Assembly (NCBI GenBank): GCA_036785705.1 | Contig: JAWUZG010000295.1 | Location: 372,001-436,000, forward strand | Source of the DNA: Acanthornis magna | Taxonomy: Eukaryota; Chordata; Aves; Passeriformes; Acanthizidae | DNA: 64,000 nucleotides | Direction of reading: 5' to 3' | Shown here: piece by piece, positions 13,045 to 24,700 of the stretch | Position numbering within the stretch: position 1 is the stretch's first letter | Layout of the letters: every line of letters begins with the position of its first letter | Program-made: the position numbers and the translations under genes | Notes under the pieces: model-generated | Databases searched by the model: none | What the model saw: only the letters and a program-made list of their open reading frames with translations | What the model was told of the DNA's origin: nothing

Positions 13045-14128
13045 GAAACTCTGCCTGAGTTGGGGTCAAAAGCACATCCAGCAGCTCCTTTGGAATAAGA
13101 GGCAATGGAATTGTGACAATCATTTTCCATTTTATTCCATTTCAACCACAGATAAAACTAACACCAATTTAATTAAACGATCTTGCATATATTGATCAGA
13201 TTCTGAAATCTGCATTTAATACTAATAGCTGCAGTGGCTCGTAACATATTATATAGAATAAACAGGTTTTGAAGCGATTATTTGCTATGTTGGTGGTGGT
13301 TTTGTAAGAAAAGAAGCTAGTGGTCCTTTCTAAAAGCTTTGTAACTCAGGGTCTCCTAAATAATAAATGTCTGCCTTGAAAATAAGGCTGTCCCATGCTC
13401 CCTTGTGTCCTGGTGGTTAGGTCACGCGAAGCAAACAATTGAGCAAGCACACTGCATAAGTCTGACAATAGATAGGTCCTTGGGAGCAGTTGTTCACGCT
13501 TTAGCTGTTCTTTTAAAAGAGCATGATCATTCTAATGTAAACCAAAGGTGTTTCTTCTTTCCTGGTCATACAAAAAAACCACATCTGAGTAGTCCTCATG
13601 CTCCTTCTAATTATATGAGCTACTGATTTTGGATTAATGTTCTTCGTTCCAATTCAGACTGTTCCTGTTAAGATGCAGCTGGCGTCAAAATGATCCTATC
13701 TTATGACTACTACTATATATGATATAATTAAGGAGTAATCCCTTTCAAAATTGGTCATTAGCATTAGCTAGCAATTTGCTAAATTTGCTTCAAAAGGTTA
13801 ATGCTACAGCTATGGTAAACAATAACTAATTTCATGGGGATTTATTGCTGTTAAAAAGTATAATCAGTTTCTAATAGCAATACTTAATTTTTAAAAAAAC
13901 TGTAGATTGGTTGACTGCACTCGGATTGCTTACAATGGATATTTTCCTGGCAGATGGGTAATCCTCTGTTAGTAATTTCAATTCTGAGTTCTGAGATTTA
14001 GCACTTCAATTATGCATTCTTCGTTTGTTTTATTAATTGTTTGGTTATATTTGACAATGCTGAACTATACATGCATGCATAATATATGACATATTATTCA
14101 TGAAATTTTGCAATGTGACAGGCTCTGG

Positions 14129-14142
14129 TTACTCATGAGTAA
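14129..14142. other. 14-bp perfect palindrome TTACTCATGAGTAA inside a longer broken dyad
   Basis: The central palindrome is flanked by TGTGAC on the left (from about 14114) and GTCACA on the right (to about 14159), giving a second, outer inverted pair. It is preserved in the right arm at 55842-55855. No function is assigned. The core contains a TGAGTAA element resembling an AP-1-like half site. Confidence 0.6.
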
Positions 14143-14734
14143 TACAGCAACCGTCACATAATAAATAAAGTAAAGTGACTTTATGTAAGTTTGTTCTAAG
14201 TCCTTAAACATAATTATCTGAATTGTTGAAAGGAAATAAGTGTTGAAGTTACTCTGATGCGTGATGTAGTAATTTGAGGAAATAAATTCTTATGCAATAG
14301 GTAGAACTCTTCTAAAGATGTTTATGACAGGAACAAATGAGATAAATGGAGATATTCTGTACTTAATACCAAGGCTGAAGGTGGCTGAGATTGGTGTGCT
14401 AACCCTTGCTGTAAATTCCTGCCGCTTTATTAACTGCAGCAGAACTGGATATAATTACATAGGCATAGAATTTAGCCAGGAGGGAATATTGCTGCTGTGT
14501 GGAGCTGAAGTTCTTGCAAGGTAGGAAACACGTGACTGATGAATTCTGTGAGTTGCTGGAGAGCCTCATTCATGTCTCTGGTTTCATGTCTCTTCTGGTC
14601 ATAAAACCCAATAACCTCAGCTCCCTCTCAGTGCCTTCAGATGCAAATATTCTGCCATGGAAATCTAAAGTAAACCTTTAGTTTGAATCAAACAAAATGA
14701 AAACAGTTTGCTGAGTTGCGGAGTCTCATTTCAG

Positions 14735-15000
14735 GTGACTTTGAGGTGTGTGTGGCAGGTGTGTGCTGCTCTGGTGCCTCGTGGGAGCTGTGTGTGGGTG
14801 CGTTCTTCCCTCATTCTCCACTCCTCCTGTACTGCCTGACCCCCAGATCTCTGTGTGCAGAGATATTCTGAATTTGGCAAAAGGCTGAGTCTGACCACAG
14901 AGTTTGCAGGTGACGGAGAAGGTGAAGTGACAGTCGCTGGAACTACAGCTCCCACAGGTCTCCAGGGCTTGAGGATTGCAGGTTTTGCACTGAAGTTGAC
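14735..15000. promoter_or_regulatory. GC-rich islet with an ACTACAGCTCCC motif (left arm)
   Basis: A sharply GC-richer patch lies inside AT-rich DNA. At 14942-14953 it carries ACTACAGCTCCC, which matches the known vertebrate promoter motif ACTACANNTCCC bound by ZNF143/THAP11. The paired copy is at about 54984-55249, with the motif at 55031-55042 on the other strand. A minus-strand frame through the left copy encodes a cysteine-rich stretch, and the right copy keeps most of it. No protein family is recognised. It may be a decayed promoter, a retroposed 5' end, or coincidence. Confidence 0.3.
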
Positions 15001-15237
15001 TTTTTTGAAAAGTAACGTTACATAAGGACTCAGGGAAATATATTCCAGTGCTTGCATTAAATGTTTTGAGGCTTTTGTTCCAAAGTACTTTTGTTTGTAT
15101 TGAAAGTACCAGGAAAACACTTACATTTTCAAAATTAAAAAAAAAAAAAAATCCAGAACATTTCATTCTGTAAAGCATTTTGATGTATAAAAACTCCACA
15201 GTTTTTCCTTAGGCTGCATGATATTACACTAGTCTTG

Positions 15238-15518
15238 TGTGGCTTAGTTTTCCCCGAGGCTACAGGAGCTGGCTGAGAGAAGAAGGCAGGCAGGCGACGT
15301 CAAGATGGCGAAAGGGAAAGTTTATTTACCAGAAGGGTTTTTATACCATTTATATTCTAGCAACTATTGGTCAGAAAAGAAATCCACCTCCTAAAACCAT
15401 TGGTCACAGCCAAATAACACCTGATACCAAACACAGAGATTAAGAAAGTAAAAGAATGCAACTTCTCTATGTTCTCTCTGAGAAGGAGCAGAAAGAGTTT
15501 CAAAACAGTGCAACCACA
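15238..15518 (-). mobile_element. Solo LTR of an endogenous retrovirus, present in the left arm only
   Basis: The 281-bp element begins TGTGG and ends CCACA and is flanked by the 6-bp direct repeat GTCTTG (15232-15237 and 15519-15524). The paired site in the right arm (54740-54745) has a single copy and no insert, which proves insertion. Read on the minus strand it has two CCAAT boxes (ATTGG on plus at 15399-15403 and 15366-15370), a TATAAAAACC box (15336-15345) and AATAAA (15321-15326). A GCCAT-containing start of the transcribed part follows. AATAAA just downstream of TATA, the small size and the 6-bp target duplication recall the layout of avian alpharetrovirus-type LTRs. No internal retroviral genes are present, so it is a recombined solo LTR. 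Confidence 0.9.
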
Positions 15519-17848
15519 GTCTTGTTTTTAGTAAAATATTTTTCAGTCATTTCTCACATGATATAGGGGTTCTGTATACAAAGAAGGAGAAATAATGGTT
15601 GCAGATAAATTTTTTCGCTTACTGAATTCCATAAAATGCATACTCACCTTCTTTGCACTTACAGAGTAGAATTATTTTTAAAATTTCCAAATATTTTGTT
15701 AAATCTTCCTTCTTGTTGCTTTTTTCTTCCCCTCTAAAGCCCATACTAGCATTCCTACTTTAGGACTTTTACCAATTGTTTAAATTACAATACAATTTTG
15801 AGATAATTCAACCTCTAAATAGCAGAATTTAGTAGCAAATTATCACCTTAAGTGAAATCACAGAAATCATTGATGCAATAATCCATTACACTTTTGTTAC
15901 CAGTTTCTTGTTGGTTGTTATTCACCTGCATTACAGTCAGTAACTTCACAGGAGAAAAGCAGACCTCAGTAGAAAGAACATCAACCAACCTGGTCAAGAC
16001 TACCACCTCCAAATTTACAGTTTTTATTATATTTTTATATTTCTATTATATTCATATGCTCTGGACAGTTCCTCCAGCTTCATTTAGACAGGGTCAATAG
16101 AACCTAACCGTTCTTTTCTGGGTTTCTAGAGAGAATTAGAAAATAGTATCTGTTCATTTCCTTGCAAATCTCAACATTTTATCAAGACAGGAATGCATTA
16201 CTGCAAAGAGTTCATTTGTGAAGCAGGTTCCACAGATTAGATTTAAAGATTTAAATAGGTATTTTTTTGTGATTGTCATTTTTGTTTCCCTTTTGAATTG
16301 TCTTTAAAGACAAACTGACAGCCTTGTAAATTAAATAGAAATTGTTATGTCTGAAATTCATGTGCATTCATTAATATTGGAAGTTAATGTTATAAAAATC
16401 TTCAGCCATATCATAATCTTTTTAAGTGCTACTAATGCATACTCATACTTTTCTTATGTTGTCTTCTGTCACTAAAAAGTAGATTCTGCTTTCATTTACT
16501 GTAGCTACAAACTACTGACAGCATAGCTCATTTCCAAGCATGTAAAACTGTAATTAAGATTGTGGCATGCAGTTTTGCCTCCCTGGTGCACTACAAAAAG
16601 AAAACTGACTTTCCCCAAAATTTCTTATCTGCAAAAGGAATTTTGGGACACTTTAAGAGAGTGCATTCAGTGACTTTTTATAATCTTTATTTCCTACTCC
16701 ATTACAGAACTGCATAGACTAATAGTACTATTTTTTTTAAGCAGAACTAGGTTCAGCTTGTGAGCAGTAAAGCACAATTCAGTAGAAAAAGGTCTATGTG
16801 AAAATTCATTGCAAACATAAACAAGAATCTCTCTGTTGACTGCACTGGCCTTGTGCATTTCAGGAGACAGAGTAGTCTAAGAAGTCAGTACCTCAGTCAG
16901 GACAGATGGATGTATTTTACTCTCTTTTAGTCTCGTTCTATCAGCTGTGTGATTCAGCTGGCATCTGTGCTTTGGTTTTCATGCTACAGATCCTGTTATA
17001 TCAGTTCCAGTGACACAGAAGTAGTAATTCATCTGTATGCTGACTTTTCTGACACAGGTATGTTTGAGATCATGGAGGTGTTATTTTAAAGAGCACATTG
17101 TTACATTGGTCATGGAGTTACACAGCAGTGTCTGTTTTACAGAGAAGTGTGTATGAATGAAATGCACTGTTACTATTGAATAATTAAGCTTCACTGTGGC
17201 AATTTTTACGTATGAAGAGTATGAGAGGAGATCTGTCAGTAACATCTGAATAATAAGTCTGAGATGTACCAAATGCCTTGTGGAAATGTGGTTCCTAGAG
17301 CTGTTCTCCCATGCTGAATTCTAAATAAAGGCTTCTGAGATGGAGTAAAATCAGCATTCAGAGCATATTTGAGTTAGGGCTGTTAAAGGATTTACTTCCC
17401 ATTCACTACCAGCATTTTTGCTCTCACATTTCTCATCCGTTTACCTACAGACTTACCACAGGGCTTCATTGTGTGCCCTCTTCTGTCACACAAATGTGCT
17501 GGCTAGCAGAAAACCAACCATTACTGTATTGATTTTCTTTCATGCCTGCAAGTCATGAAGGTTTTGTGATTAATATAAATCAATATTTGTGGTAGAGCAG
17601 AAAGTGATTTGCGTAACTGCTGATGAAAAAGAGAACACTGAAACTTTCATTCAACATCATTTTTATCTGTAAATATTTGTCTTAATAGGATTTCCACTGT
17701 ACCAGGCTTCATACTGTGAAGCAGGAAGTTTTTGGTGTGATATTGGCAGAATTTCCTCAGCTGTGACCCCCTACAATTTTAACACAATTTTAAAAAGAGC
17801 TAGAATCTAAGCTAGATACCCTGCTTCCTTATTACTTGTTAGAGGAGA

Positions 17849-17970
17849 GATGGGATGGGATGGGATGGGATGGGATGGGATGGGATGGGGATAGAATAGA
17901 ATAGAATAGAATAGAATAGAATAGAATAGAATAGAATAGAATAGAATAGAATAGAACAGAATAAAATAGA
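17849..17970. repeat. (GGGAT)n followed by (AGAAT)n array, the expanded 3' tail of a CR1 element (left arm)
   Basis: About eight GGGAT units (17849-17890) run directly into about fifteen AGAAT units (17891-17970), the last few imperfect. It abuts a minus-strand CR1 fragment whose natural 3' end is a short ATTCT-type repeat. The AGAAT array therefore most likely grew from the CR1 tail. The right arm has shorter arrays: about 59 bases of ATTCT at 52337-52395 and three to four ATCCC units at 52396-52418. Confidence 0.9.
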
Positions 17971-18225
17971 TTATTTCAGTTGAAGTGCAATAATCACCTA
18001 GTCCACCCACCTGACCAAGGACCAACCAAGTCAAAGCTTGTACGTAAGGGCCTTGTCAAAATGCCTCTTAAACCCTGACAGGCTTGGGACCTCACTACCT
18101 CTCTAGGAAAGGCTGTTCCAGTGTTTGACCCCCCTTTCAGTTAAAAAATGCTTCCTACAGTCCAGTCTAAAGCTCCAGATGAAGGGCATTAAATTGTTCC
18201 TTGAAAACTAAAAGAGTTGTACATA
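17971..18225 (-). mobile_element. CR1: CR1 LINE 3' fragment (left arm)
   Basis: The plus strand reads as the complement of the CR1 3' end. It runs through a TTCAGTTGAAGTGCAATAATC-like start, CACCTAGTCCACC, CCTGACC, then the conserved stretches ATGCCTCTTAAAC, CTGACAGGCTTGGG, CCTCTCTAGGAA, CTGTTCCAGTGTTTGACC and AATGCTTCCT. These are recognisable blocks of avian CR1 elements. It is 5'-truncated, ending near GAAGGGCATTAAATTG, as nearly all CR1 copies are. No reverse transcriptase domain remains. The paired copy is at about 52081-52335. Confidence 0.85.
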
Positions 18226-18310
18226 GTGTACAGGTGCGAGGTGAAAGAGTGTGCATAGTGATAATGCTGGGCTGTTTGCAGGCTAGAAAATTGCAGTCTT
18301 AGCTATACAG

Positions 18311-18353
18311 CTTATCTGCTCTTCTCTGTAATAGCAGGAGGAGAGCAGATAAG
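18311..18353. other. 16-bp inverted repeat with GATA motifs (left arm)
   Basis: CTTATCTGCTCTTCTC (18311-18326) is the reverse complement of GAGGAGAGCAGATAAG (18338-18353) with one mismatch, around an 11-base loop. Each arm contains an AGATAA element, the WGATAR consensus of GATA factors, in opposite orientation. It is preserved in the right arm at about 51953-51995. Confidence 0.6.
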
Positions 18354-19686
18354 TATTTATATACCTATTTTATATAAGTTCACCAGTATTTCCTTTTTGC
18401 TTTCCTCATGCGGGATTCATTTCAGTCTCTTTTTTACCAACCCTCTATAAAGAGATCAAAAAACAACAACTGTAAACTTTGAAATTGTAATTAATAACTT
18501 AATCTATTAAAGGTATGTGTTCATATGCTACATGCATACAAGTATAGTATAAGAGTATTATGCAAGTGATGGGGAAATGATTTTCACATAAAGTCTTTGT
18601 AGATACTATGGATGTGATTCATAGGTCAAATTGCAGCTAGAAATTATATTCTTCCTGTGCTCTTTTTTTCAAGAAAAAAATAAGCTATTGCTGTGGACTT
18701 GGTATATAATCATTTTAAGGCATGAAAGGATGTGTATGGATTTTGAAAACTTAGTTACTGGTTTTCAAAATGGAAGAAATCCAGAGCATGATCCTCTTCC
18801 ACACTTTTTTCAGCTGTTTGTACAAATTCTGCACAGAAAACTGGCCTGCCACACATGTTGTAAAATATATATATATATTAGAAAACAGTTTTGCAATACT
18901 TCATTTTTCTCACTGTTATGACTGGATTTGTATCAACAAATCCACCTTTTAAAAGCTTCGCATTGTAAGTATGTAAGTAGCTCAGGGAAAACAGGTCTCT
19001 GATATGGGCTAGTAACTGAGTGTACTGAAGTAAATGGTGGTTCTGTATCCCTTTAAAGTTTAAAATTACTTAAAACTGTATTACAGCTAAATTAGCTATG
19101 CTTTCGGGGCTACATATGTTTTTATATTTCTAAGGAACACAGCATAGCAAATGGTCTAATCTGACTGCCACAGCCTGTCTTTGGACCTGAGTATGTGAAA
19201 TGTCAGTGATCACAGTCATAGACTTTGGCAGTGTGTTGTCGATAAAAGATGTACAGTCCTAAACAGACATCAGTATTGTAACACACTGTAGAAAATCCCC
19301 ATTTCAGTGTTGAGATATACAATTTTCAAAGTAAAGAAATCAAAAGGGGGAATGCTTCCATCCAGCCTGTCTACAGCATGAACTGACAAAGGGAAAAAAT
19401 AAGTGATTAAATTTTGATCAACTTTATGCAGATGTTTGTATCAAAGAACTCTTTTTGAATCTTTGTTTCTTGGTATTAGAAACGGATGTTTGGCACAAGC
19501 TGGATGCATGGAAGTCAGACTGCTTGTATTTTTTGGTAGAATTAAGGCTGAGAAATGCAGGTGAATCCTTGGAAGTTAACATTGCATACACTGATGAGAA
19601 TTGTAGAATGTGCAAATTATATGTTACACTAGATAGAGATTTCCTTTTAATGCTAAAGAGTTTTCTCTGGTGGTTCTTGTATTTAT

Positions 19687-19726
19687 GTCATTTGTGTGAG
19701 TGTTGTGTCATTTGTATGAGTGTTGT
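19687..19726. repeat. 20-bp direct duplication
   Basis: GTCATTTGTGTGAGTGTTGT is followed immediately by a copy with one change (GTAT for GTGT). Both arms carry it (right arm about 50580-50619), so the duplication is older than the inverted repeat. Confidence 0.8.
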
Positions 19727-21615
19727 AACAACTAGTGTGGCAACAATTTTGCTTGTGCTTGATTGCTGTCAAACTCAGTGTCCCAGAACCAAGGAATTTG
19801 CCTGATATTGACATGAGTCACTGGTTATCTGATGCAGAAACAAGGTTTGCATAAGTCCCAGCACTTTACATCACTAGTTTGACCAGTAAATCATGTGTAG
19901 TTTCATTACTCTTGTTTTGTACTTGTTTTTTGATACACTGGTATTCGTCCCTGCCAACTGCTTGTCAGTCTGGTACTTTCTGAACGACTACCTTGTCTCC
20001 TACTTCTGAATAACAGCAGGGGCAGGTGGCTGCGTAGTTTCCAATCAAGAAGGAATGCTAATGAATTATAAAGAACTTCTGACTTGCATTTAATAGCACC
20101 ATGACATGTTATAACAGCCTGCCAAATACAACATTTCTTATAAATCACACTTCAAGGGACAAAAGTATCCACCTCTCGTATCTGAGGCCTCTGCAAAAGT
20201 CAGTGTTTGAAGATGACACAATTTGCTCCACCTTGTAAAGTACCCTCTTATGAGAAATGTTTCTTTCTTTCATGCACAAAATAAGATAATTTAATATTTT
20301 CTCCCTTCTCCCCAACCACAACGGCACTGAGCATTTTGTTTCATTTTAGGAAACACTCTATTGTTCTTTTGCAGGAAGAAAATCCATTTCAGGGATGGTG
20401 TTTGAATAATAATTGGCAGCATGCCTGAAGTACTGACATTGTCTCATCTGGACTTTGTACACCCACATGTCCATGCAATGCCTAATCTTTCTTAGCAAGA
20501 AATTGATTTTATATAAGTTAGTTAAATACTGACAGTTTCTACATACTTATTTTTGTGGTCATACAGATGACTTGGAGCCATGACATACCATCATCTGAAA
20601 CACTATAAAGGCTGATGATTTATAGCCTAACAAATGGTGGCACAATTTATAGATGTAACATAAGGAAACACATACTAGTTCCTCAGTAGACATTGATGTG
20701 TAAATCAAATGGGTGAGGTGATTTTCTGAGCTAACTAGGGAGTGTTTGTTTCAGAATTTATCCTCAGGCCTTTGGGCAAGCAATTATTAATCATTTTCAG
20801 TTTTCAGAGGATAGTAAATAAAATAAATTTGCTTCTGCAATTTGACCTGATTGGCAGATATCAGTACAGATTTATTTTTTTTCTTTTTGAAGAGGTCAAG
20901 TCATCAGAGAGTTATTTCTCACTTACAAGTGAAATGAGCAGGAAGGAACTCTCAGCACTCTGAGGAAATGTTCAGCCATCTTAGAGCTTTCTACATTTTC
21001 TGTTACATACTTGTATAAGAGATCTTTACAGCTCTGTGAGATACTGTTTGAATTCATGGAAACAAGATAGGCTAAATCCCCAGCTGATATAAATCAGCCT
21101 TGTGTTACTGAAACAGTAGAGCTGTGCACTTGCTTTATACCAGCAGATAAGCTGGGTGAAAGTGGACGTTGGAAAAAGGAAGCTTAGGTGCATACAGGTA
21201 TTATTTACTATATATATATATGTTAGTGGTAATTACCAGTAATATAATCTCAGTGGTTCCAGGAGATACATTAATAGACATTAAAATGAAATCAATTAAT
21301 TTTTTAAAAGTGAAAGAAATTTTGAAATAGAGAATTAAAATTAAAAAGGCTGTAATTGTGCACAGTTGTTACTCGAAGCACAAATAAAGGTCTTTTATAT
21401 TGTTTTGTATATTATTTATTCCATTATTCGATTCAAACTTTGGTGGGTGTTAATTTTGGGATTAATATATTTAAAGGTAAAATTGTACCACTATTTTTGA
21501 TTGAATCATACTCCTGCTTTATGTGATCAAAAATTGTCTCTGGTCATATTGCCTAGTTTCTGTTGTATTGCCTAATATTATTTAAGCAATGCATAAATTC
21601 TCCTGCATTTGCACC

Positions 21616-21768
21616 AAAAAAAAAACCAAAAAAACCAAAAAAACAAACCCAAAAAAATAAAAACAAAAAAACCACAAAAAAACCCCAAAAACCAAACCAA
21701 CCAAATACCCCCCCCCAAAAAAAAAACCCAACCAAAAAACGAAACCAAAAAACCCCCAAAAAAACTTA
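21616..21768. repeat. A/C-only low-complexity tract
   Basis: About 150 bases of runs of A broken by CC, CCC and a nine-base C run near 21710. It produces lysine/asparagine/proline-rich false frames on one strand and phenylalanine/glycine-rich ones on the other. It is the same class as the tracts at 606-716 and 40999-41380. Confidence 0.9.
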
Positions 21769-24700
21769 GAGAAAGAACTAAAACCAAAGGGAGAAAAGGA
21801 ACTGTTGTCACTTTCACTTGTTTTTCAATGAGCTCTTCAGTATTAGCCTCAATTCAGTCTTCATTCTTCCTAGATCAGGTAGGGAACTTTGAGGGTTTAT
21901 TCAGGGAATGTTGTGTGCAGGCAAAAGAAGGTCATGCCTGCCTCTTTTCCAAGGTCTCATTACTCTGACCACTCCCGAGAAACATCCCTTGGCAACAAAG
22001 GAAGTTATCCAGCACTAAAAGATACCGTTAACTGTGAAAGCCAGTTACGCCTAGGAAATAGTGTTTCCTGCTGCCCTCATCATTGCCCTGCCTTTTGGAC
22101 TGGTGCAGATGTTGGCTAAGTAGGGATTTATGTGGAGAAAAGGGAGGTGGCTGACACAGATAAAATAAGAAAGAACAGGACACAAAAATAAAAAAATGTG
22201 TGAGTGCACACATTGTGAGTTAATAGTAATAAATCTATGCAATGAACTCCATGTGTTCAAAGATGATGAAAAAATACTTCAAATATTTTTTAGTTTCCCT
22301 ATAGAGTTATGCTTTTCATATGTCAAACCTTGATCTATAGTTCTATGGAGGAAAGAAGCATTTGCAATGTTAAAACAACCCCTTTCACTTTAGATTTAAA
22401 ACAGGATGACAGAAATATAAACATTGAATTAACCCATATTGATTTCTCTTTTCTTTTGGAGGGAGAGGAACAAAAGTAATAAGAAATCCTGAATTTAGTT
22501 TCAAAGCCAGTCCCTTCATGCTTATTCTGAAAGTTTAGTCTTTTATGTGAAAAAGTGCCTGCTAACATTATTGAGTACATAAGTCAATGACAAATTTTCC
22601 ATTGAATTAAATGGAGCCACAATTTCATCTCAAGATATCAAACCAGATTTTTATGTATGTGCTCATTTCCTTTTTGTTTAAATATGAATTGACAGCTTAA
22701 GAATTGCATGGTAAAACATGTATTTTCTAGATTATGCTGAGGAGCAGATTAGTGATTACAATTTGGCATTACAATTGAACAGGAAGAAACCAAGCTGTTT
22801 AGCCCCTTCCTAAAATATTTTGGTTCTTCTCTGAAATTAATTTCCTCTGTGAGAGTTCAGTTACTCTGCTTCAGATTTTGACCTAGGTCTATTCTGTGTC
22901 ATTTCCTGGTAAATTTACAGATAATGATTGTTTTTGTAAAAACGCCACATAAGATACAGATGGGACTGAATTCAGTGTGATGGCTGTTGTTTGCAGCGTT
23001 CTTAGCAGAGGGCTGCGTTGGTGGAAAGTCAAAGCACTGCAATTTGTTCACGCCCAGCCTGGCAAAAAATGAGCATAATTTGTCATTTGAGAGCTAGTAT
23101 GCAGGCGAAAGAATGCTTTTATGTGACAGGCAGGTCTGCACAGGTGTTTGGATCCAGCCAACAACTATAGGCTGTTATTTGTATATAGGGTAGGCAGGTA
23201 CGTCCTTTGGGGAAAGAGAAACATAAAGATTTTACCTGATCACATCTGTATTCTGTTGGGGAGTCCTTCTGCCTTGGGAGAGTCCTACCTGCCCCTTCCT
23301 GTCATCTGAGGTGGCTGAGTCAGCACCCTTCACCCACCCTGCACATGTCTAACATAAAGCTGTCTCAGCTCTTAGCTGAGGCGTGCGTTGCACCTGTAAA
23401 CTCGCCCACATTGTCTCCAGCAGCACAGCTGTTCCAGAATACACCCCAATATAGACTGTACCTGCTCATCTGCATGCAGCCAGCTGGCCAATGTCACAGT
23501 TCAGCTGCTTTGGTTGATATTTGGATTGAATGGAATATTAGTTGTTGAAATAAATTTGACTTGCTTAGAAGCACCTGTTTAAGTTGTAGATGTACCATGA
23601 AAGAACCTCAAGTAGACTATGTTAAGCAACTGTTAGAAAGAATCTGCCTCCTTGCTTGCTTAGAGCATTCTTGGGAAACATTTCAGTCAGAATCTTGGTC
23701 CAGAAACACCATGGTAGTCACAGGTACAGATGAATACTAAAGGTTCACTAAAGTGTGCTCTTAATGTTGCCACAATGATGCATTCTGTTATGGAAATTTA
23801 GATTCTGGTCCAATTTTCTATTTTTGTCACAAACATTACAACTCACTGTTAAATGGTAGTAATACAGTAATACAATAATTGCTAAGCTGGCTTCGTGTGT
23901 TAGAGAATGATAAGTGCTAGTGAAGGTACTATGATAAAATAATGAGAAAATTCTACAAATTCAGGATTATGGAGATTGCATTATTGCTGTAAATGCAGAG
24001 ATAGCTATTGTGAAAGACAAGGATGAATCTCTGAGGGTGTATTCTATCTAATCAAAACATTTCCCACATGAAAAAGTAACAAAAGCAATAAAGTGATAAA
24101 AGCAACAATAAGCAATATAAAGTGTGATATGCAGACAAAAACTTCTTTACAAGGAAGGTTTCCAGTTCTGAAAGACAATTATGGTTGTTTGGTCCCCTCA
24201 GAGTTCATTAACAAACACTTGGGAGCACTGATTAGGGCCTGTATCTTTGTTTTCCCACTGGCATAACAGAAGTAATTAATGGCAAAAATATGAAAAGATT
24301 GACTAAGAACTTGGTATTAGTTCATGGGACATATTCTTAGCTTTAAGCTAATTAAAGTGAAACTCTGAAAAAACCCTTCTGATCCTCAACAGTTGAACAT
24401 TTTCTCTTTTATGTTATTTGGAGACTATTGAACAATGTAGATACTAGAGGGGAATAGAAGAATGGTGGTTTAATTTATTTACTCCCTTTGCTGAAGAACT
24501 GGCTTTTAAGACCTTCAGAATTTAGATCTTTACAGAGCTCTGAGAAGCCAAAGGAATGATTTATTTTTATATATATTTTTTCTGTCATTTTGTTTATGCT
24601 TCAGAGTTTGGACAAAATTGGAAAAAACCTCTGATTTAGATTATAAAAATAAATCAAACCAAACAACTCCTTAAGGTTCTGCAGTTTTAAAAACACTCTG

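Larger units (their letters stand above)
5941..20441 (+). repeat. Left arm of a giant inverted duplication
   Basis: This 14.5 kb segment is present in reverse complement at 49865-64000. Paired positions sum to 69,941 at 5941-7640, 69,996 at 8871-12043, 69,984 at 14318-15120, about 70,264 at 15894-17272 and 70,306 from 18631 to the inner edge. Each step in the sum is explained by a local indel. The outermost pair is base 5941 with base 64000, so the arm may extend left of 5941. The arm holds no convincing gene; its contents are non-coding sequence, a solo LTR, a CR1 fragment, minisatellites and hairpins. Long stretches are near-identical to the partner and others differ by a few percent, so this is a real two-copy structure and not one sequence printed twice. 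Confidence 0.97.
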
